Shown one piece after another: positions 11,002 to 13,791 of a DNA stretch of 13,791 nucleotides; within the stretch, counting starts at the first letter, position 1; every line of letters starts with the position of its first letter. A program made the position numbers and the translations under genes. The notes beneath the pieces were generated by a model that did not search any database, was not told where the DNA came from, and worked only from the letters and a program-made list of their open reading frames with translations. The DNA comes from Patescibacteria group bacterium. GTDB taxonomy: Bacteria; Patescibacteriota; Microgenomatia; UBA12405; JAHJSD01. The stretch lies in NCBI GenBank assembly GCA_018830585.1, contig JAHJSD010000022.1, forward strand, positions 1 to 13,791, written 5' to 3'.

Positions 11002-11628
11002 TTAGAAAGGGATATCCTTCTCCTCCTTATTCTCCTGCTGCTGGCCTTCCGCATCATCCTGTTCTTCCTCATCATCTACTTTTTTGTCCTTGGAAACGTC
11101 TCCAGACTGACCGGAATCGTCTTCTTTATCTTTCACTTCTTCCTCGGAACTATCCGAAACTGCTCCGGAATCATCACTACTCTGGCTCGGGCCGGAAACA
11201 GCAAAATCATCCGCCAGCGCAGATCCGTCCGCGGCGGCGGCAGAAGCCTCGTCGCCAAGGCGCTCTTTAGCCTCAACTGAAACACCGGTCCTTTTGGAGT
11301 CAAGCAAGATCATATCTTCAATAACAATTTCCGTTGTTTGCCTTTTGTTGTTATCAGAACCGATCCATTCGCGGTATTGGATTCTGCCTTCAACATAGAC
11401 TCGACAGCCCTTTGACAAAAGCTGAGAGCAGATTTCTGCCAATTGGGACCAGGCAACAATTCGGTGAAACTGGGCCAACTCTTTCTTTTCCCCGTCCTGC
11501 GTTGTCCAGCGGCGGTTGGTCGCCAAACCAAAACTGCAAACAGCCACTCCACCGGGAGTATAACGCAGATCAGGATCGTTGGTCAGATTCCCAATCAAAG
11601 CCGCTTTATTAAGACACCATGTAGACAT
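11002..11628 (-). CDS. ssb: Single-stranded DNA-binding protein
   Basis: It coats single-stranded DNA in replication and repair. The OB fold covers residues 1-112, starting MSTWCLNKAALIGNLTNDPD and including FHRIVAWSQLAEICSQLLSKG and VYVEGRIQYREW. A long disordered acidic linker of Ser, Asp, Glu and Ala (about 115-203) leads to the C-terminal tip DIPF, the motif that recruits partner proteins. At 208 residues it is longer than usual because of the linker. A good Shine-Dalgarno sequence GGGAGG (minus strand, 11638-11633) lies 4 bases before the ATG, unlike the first genes of the operons here. It is the middle gene of rpsF-ssb-rpsR. Confidence 0.97.
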   Translation of the reverse strand: MSTWCLNKAALIGNLTNDPDLRYTPGGVAVCSFGLATNRRWTTQDGEKKELAQFHRIVAWSQLAEICSQLLSKGCRVYVEGRIQYREWIGSDNNKRQTTEIVIEDMILLDSKRTGVSVEAKERLGDEASAAAADGSALADDFAVSGPSQSSDDSGAVSDSSEEEVKDKEDDSGQSGDVSKDKKVDDEEEQDDAEGQQQENKEEKDIPF

Positions 11629-11665
11629 ACAGCCTCCCTCTTTCTTCGTCGGCGAGGAAAAGATT

Positions 11666-11956
11666 CTATCGCCGACTTTCCAACAATAAATAACGAATAA
11701 TCTTTTTTTCTCTGTTTAGATAGGTATTAAATGGGGTTAAATCAGGACCGGTATCAAACTCAAGATACCAAATCCAAAAAGAAGCGCTTTCTTTCCCTTC
11801 GATTGCGTAGGCCAACTCCTGTTTACCAAAGTCCTCTTTTTTCGAAACCTTGCCATTAATATTCTTAATTTCTTTTTCCAGCGGACCAAAAATCTTCGCC
11901 AAATTTTCTTTGAAGAGTCCGGACCGAGTTAAAAAGACAAATTGATACTTTTTCAT
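11666..11956 (-). CDS. rpsF: Ribosomal protein S6
   Basis: Small-subunit protein bS6, 96 residues, which pairs with S18. The pattern MKKYQFVFLTRSG, the helix LAKIFGPLEKEIKNINGKV, the strand DFGKQELAYAIEGKESASFWIWYLEF and the ending LNREKKIIRYLLLES match the family. The gene heads the conserved rpsF-ssb-rpsR operon. In many bacteria the S6-S18 pair controls this operon by binding its leader RNA (established knowledge); whether that happens here is open. The operon promoter is at 12130-12158. No clear Shine-Dalgarno sequence precedes the ATG. Confidence 0.95.
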   Translation of the reverse strand: MKKYQFVFLTRSGLFKENLAKIFGPLEKEIKNINGKVSKKEDFGKQELAYAIEGKESASFWIWYLEFDTGPDLTPFNTYLNREKKIIRYLLLESRR

Positions 11957-12016
11957 CCCAAACTTATCTTGCCAAAATCGCCAGCTTTCCAGAGAAAATC
12001 AGCTCGTTTTGACTTA

Positions 12017-12115
12017 TCACGGAGTAGACAGGTAATTTACCTGATCTCCCTTATTAAAACCCTTTTCAGGACAAACTGCTAAATTTAAAAAACCACCGCG
12101 GCCTTTTAAAGCCAT
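12017..12115 (-). CDS. Possible 32-codon leader ORF upstream of rpsF
   Basis: The ATG lies about 7 bases after the expected transcription start of the rpsF operon. The frame (MALKGRGGFLNLAVCPEKGF and 12 more residues) ends with TGA 60 bases before rpsF. The start codon is well placed for leaderless translation, which several genes in this window appear to use. A hairpin (12021-12049) covers its last codons. It could be a regulatory leader peptide, a small protein or chance. No homologue was recognised. Confidence 0.4.
   Translation of the reverse strand: MALKGRGGFLNLAVCPEKGFNKGDQVNYLSTP
12021..12049 (-). promoter_or_regulatory. Leader hairpin of the rpsF operon
   Basis: In the mRNA, CAGGTA-aat-TACCTG-type pairing (12043-12029) is enclosed by GGAG / CTCC with an internal loop, followed by CCG. 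A bulged CCG is a mark of known S6:S18-binding leaders, but the match here is loose and the hairpin overlaps the small ORF. Confidence 0.3.
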
Positions 12116-12129
12116 GGTTTTATCGGTTT

Positions 12130-12158
12130 AGTATAGCGCTTGGTTAAGGCTTCGTCAA
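12130..12158 (-). promoter_or_regulatory. Promoter of the rpsF-ssb-rpsR operon
   Basis: On the minus strand TTGACG (12158-12153) and TATACT (12135-12130) are exactly 17 bases apart. The -35 box overlaps the last codon of cysS, so the operon has its own promoter embedded in the end of the upstream gene. Transcription would start near 12123. Confidence 0.8.
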
Positions 12159-13585
12159 GAAGAAATTTTCGGCAAGACCCTGCTTCCGTCAGAACAGTCC
12201 TCTATCCTAAACCCCCTGCTCTCGATCTCTTTTCTGATTATATCCGCCTGATGCCAATCACCGCTTTTTCTAAGACGGTCCCGCTTTTCCGCCAGTTTTT
12301 TGATCGGAACAGGGACTTCTTTGTTTTGGATGCGGCCAAATGTTTCCAGCCCCAAGCCTAAAATACGGTCAAAATCAAAAAGCAGTTCCAGTTTTTCCTC
12401 TCCGGAAAAATCCTTGTTCCGAGCCGTCTCCCAAACAATTGCCAACGCTTGGGGTAAATTAAGATTGTCTTCCAGTGTTTGGGTAAAAGACTCCCTCCAC
12501 GCCGAAGTTCTCCCTGCTATTTTACCGCGACCCTCACCCGACTCCAGCTCACTAACCAAACTCAAAAGTTTCAGCCTGGATTCCTTAGCGCTTTTTAGAG
12601 TCTCCCAAGTGAAGTTAAGCTGTTTATGGTAATGACCGGTTAGATAAAAATAGCGAAGGTCCAAGGGCGAATACCCCTTCTCTTCTAAATCGTGAAGATT
12701 GTAGGCGTTACCAAGGCTTTTCCCCATCCTGCCGCCATCGACTAATAGAAAGGCCCCATGAACCCAAAATTTGACAAACGGCTTCTTCCCGGTAGCCGCT
12801 TCGGATTGAGCAATTTCGTTGGGATGATGAGTGCTTAGAAGATCTTCTCCACCGGTGTGGATATCAAACTGATCACCCAAATATTTCATACTCATTGCCG
12901 AACATTCAATATGCCACCCGGGAAAACCGACACCCCAAGGACTGTCCCACTCCATGTCTCTTTTTTTATCTTTAGGACTGAATTTCCACAGAGCAAAATC
13001 GCGCGGGTTTCTCTTCTCCAAATTTCTCTCCACCCGGGCTCCTTCTTTAATTTGATCCAAGCTTGACATCTGTCCATAGACATTGCCTGCTTTCTCAAAG
13101 GCAACCGTATCAAAATAAATCCCGTCACTGGTCTTATAAGTAAAGCCTCTTTTTTCTATTTTAGAAATTAAGTCAATTTGGTCTTGGATATGGTCCGTCG
13201 CTTTCGAGAAAACTTTTGGTCTTTTAAGGTTTAACTTGTCGAAACCTTCCAAAAAATCGTTGGTATAAAACTCGGCAATCTGCCAAGCAGTTTTCCGCTC
13301 TTTTTTGGCTGCTTTTTCTAACCGATCTTCTCCGGTATCAGCGTCGCCTGAATTATCTCCGGTCAGGTGGCCAACATCGGTAATATTGATCACATAATCC
13401 ACTTTATAACCCAAATATTCCAGAGTCCTAAAAATAAGGTCGCTTAAGATATAAGTCCGCCAATTGCCGATCTGAACATAGGAATAGACCGTCGGACCGC
13501 AAGTGTAGAGACCCGCCCTGCCGGGTTTTATCGGTTTAAAAATCTCTTCCTTCTTAGTTAGGCTGTTATAAATTTTTAAAGCCAT
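12155..13585 (-). CDS. cysS: Cysteinyl-tRNA synthetase with altered signature motifs
   Basis: This cytoplasmic class I synthetase charges tRNA-Cys. The protein has 476 residues, a normal length. The zinc ligands are Cys29 (TCGPTVY), Cys228 (HIECSAMS), His253 and Glu257 (HHPNEIAQSE), with the same spacing as the E. coli enzyme. The ATP-binding HIGH motif, usually HIGN or HIGH, reads QIGN (residues 38-41). KMSKS reads RMGKS (286-290). The rest of the core (FPGWHIECSA, DIHTGGEDL, FWVHGAFLL) is well kept, so the enzyme is probably active. The C-terminal helices (about 320-476) bind the anticodon side. No convincing promoter or Shine-Dalgarno sequence is seen upstream. Confidence 0.96.
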   Translation of the reverse strand: MALKIYNSLTKKEEIFKPIKPGRAGLYTCGPTVYSYVQIGNWRTYILSDLIFRTLEYLGYKVDYVINITDVGHLTGDNSGDADTGEDRLEKAAKKERKTAWQIAEFYTNDFLEGFDKLNLKRPKVFSKATDHIQDQIDLISKIEKRGFTYKTSDGIYFDTVAFEKAGNVYGQMSSLDQIKEGARVERNLEKRNPRDFALWKFSPKDKKRDMEWDSPWGVGFPGWHIECSAMSMKYLGDQFDIHTGGEDLLSTHHPNEIAQSEAATGKKPFVKFWVHGAFLLVDGGRMGKSLGNAYNLHDLEEKGYSPLDLRYFYLTGHYHKQLNFTWETLKSAKESRLKLLSLVSELESGEGRGKIAGRTSAWRESFTQTLEDNLNLPQALAIVWETARNKDFSGEEKLELLFDFDRILGLGLETFGRIQNKEVPVPIKKLAEKRDRLRKSGDWHQADIIRKEIESRGFRIEDCSDGSRVLPKISS

Positions 13586-13658
13586 ATCTGAATTCTTAAT
13601 CGCTAATCTTTAATTTTTAGCTTGGTTGGCAAATCTTCAATGTTTAATAGTTCATAAG

Positions 13659-13791
13659 TTTCGCACTTTCTGTCATCGCGAGCGATCCCGATTCGATCGG
13701 GAGAGCGTGGCGATCTGGCGGCAAATGAACCGAGATTGCCGCGGTCGCTGGCGCTCCCTCGCAATGACAGTTATAGTGCGCAAGTGCGAAA
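13659..13791. repeat. Compound palindromic element at the right edge
   Basis: A TGTCATTGCGAG-family element (13671-13768) has ends TGTCATCGCGAG and CTCGCAATGACA. Inside are two more hairpins, CCCGAT-tcg-ATCGGG (13687-13701) and GCGGCAA/TTGCCGC (about 13718-13742). Around it TTTCGCACTT (13659-13668) is matched by AAGTGCGAAA (13782-13791), so the palindrome reaches the window edge. Positions 13658-13704 repeat 1-47 in inverted orientation. Confidence 0.75.

Noticed and set aside
1..13791. The whole window as a composite transposon bounded by inverted repeats
   Set aside because: The contents are core housekeeping genes in conserved order, no transposase is present, and the same repeat family also occurs inside.

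Overview
The window looks like a piece of a small-genome uncultured bacterium, most likely a Candidate Phyla Radiation (Patescibacteria) member and perhaps Microgenomates. This is inferred from compact housekeeping genes, AT-rich Lys/Glu-rich proteins, promoters that sit almost on the start codons, a release factor 1 without its first domain, and many palindromic repeats between and inside genes. UGA, UAA and UAG all act as stops, so the code appears standard.

Layout. 1-386 is intergenic and repeat-rich, ending in a good promoter (308-335). 387-1936 (+) holds a membrane-anchored Ig-like protein, a secreted DUF5666-like protein and a YerC/TrpR-like regulator. 1937-2471 is the strangest stretch: a promoter with a palindromic operator, a short transcript ending in a terminator, a second terminator, a 28-bp perfect palindrome, and a tRNA-His-like gene split by palindromic inserts in its D-loop, T-loop and T-stem. 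2472-4217 (+) is an unrecognised gene broken twice by copies of a 69-bp inverted-repeat element flanked by TA; removing the elements rejoins the frames. hisS (4236-5498) and a Nudix hydrolase (5637-6095) follow. From 6272 to the end every gene is on the minus strand. Read in transcription order they are cysS, a 32-codon ORF, rpsF, ssb, rpsR, a 172-aa unknown protein, a CtpA-like S41 protease, an HtrA-like protease, rpmE and a short prfA.

How the genes work together. Most of the window serves translation: two aminoacyl-tRNA synthetases, ribosomal proteins S6, S18 and L31, and RF1. The second theme is envelope protein quality control, with HtrA- and CtpA-type proteases next to each other. The third is repeat invasion. 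At least five palindromic families occur here, and some copies sit inside genes that should be functional. The two most interesting loci are the interrupted tRNA-like gene and the doubly interrupted orphan gene. They may be decay from small non-autonomous elements, or, more speculatively, insertions tolerated through RNA processing or ribosome bypassing.
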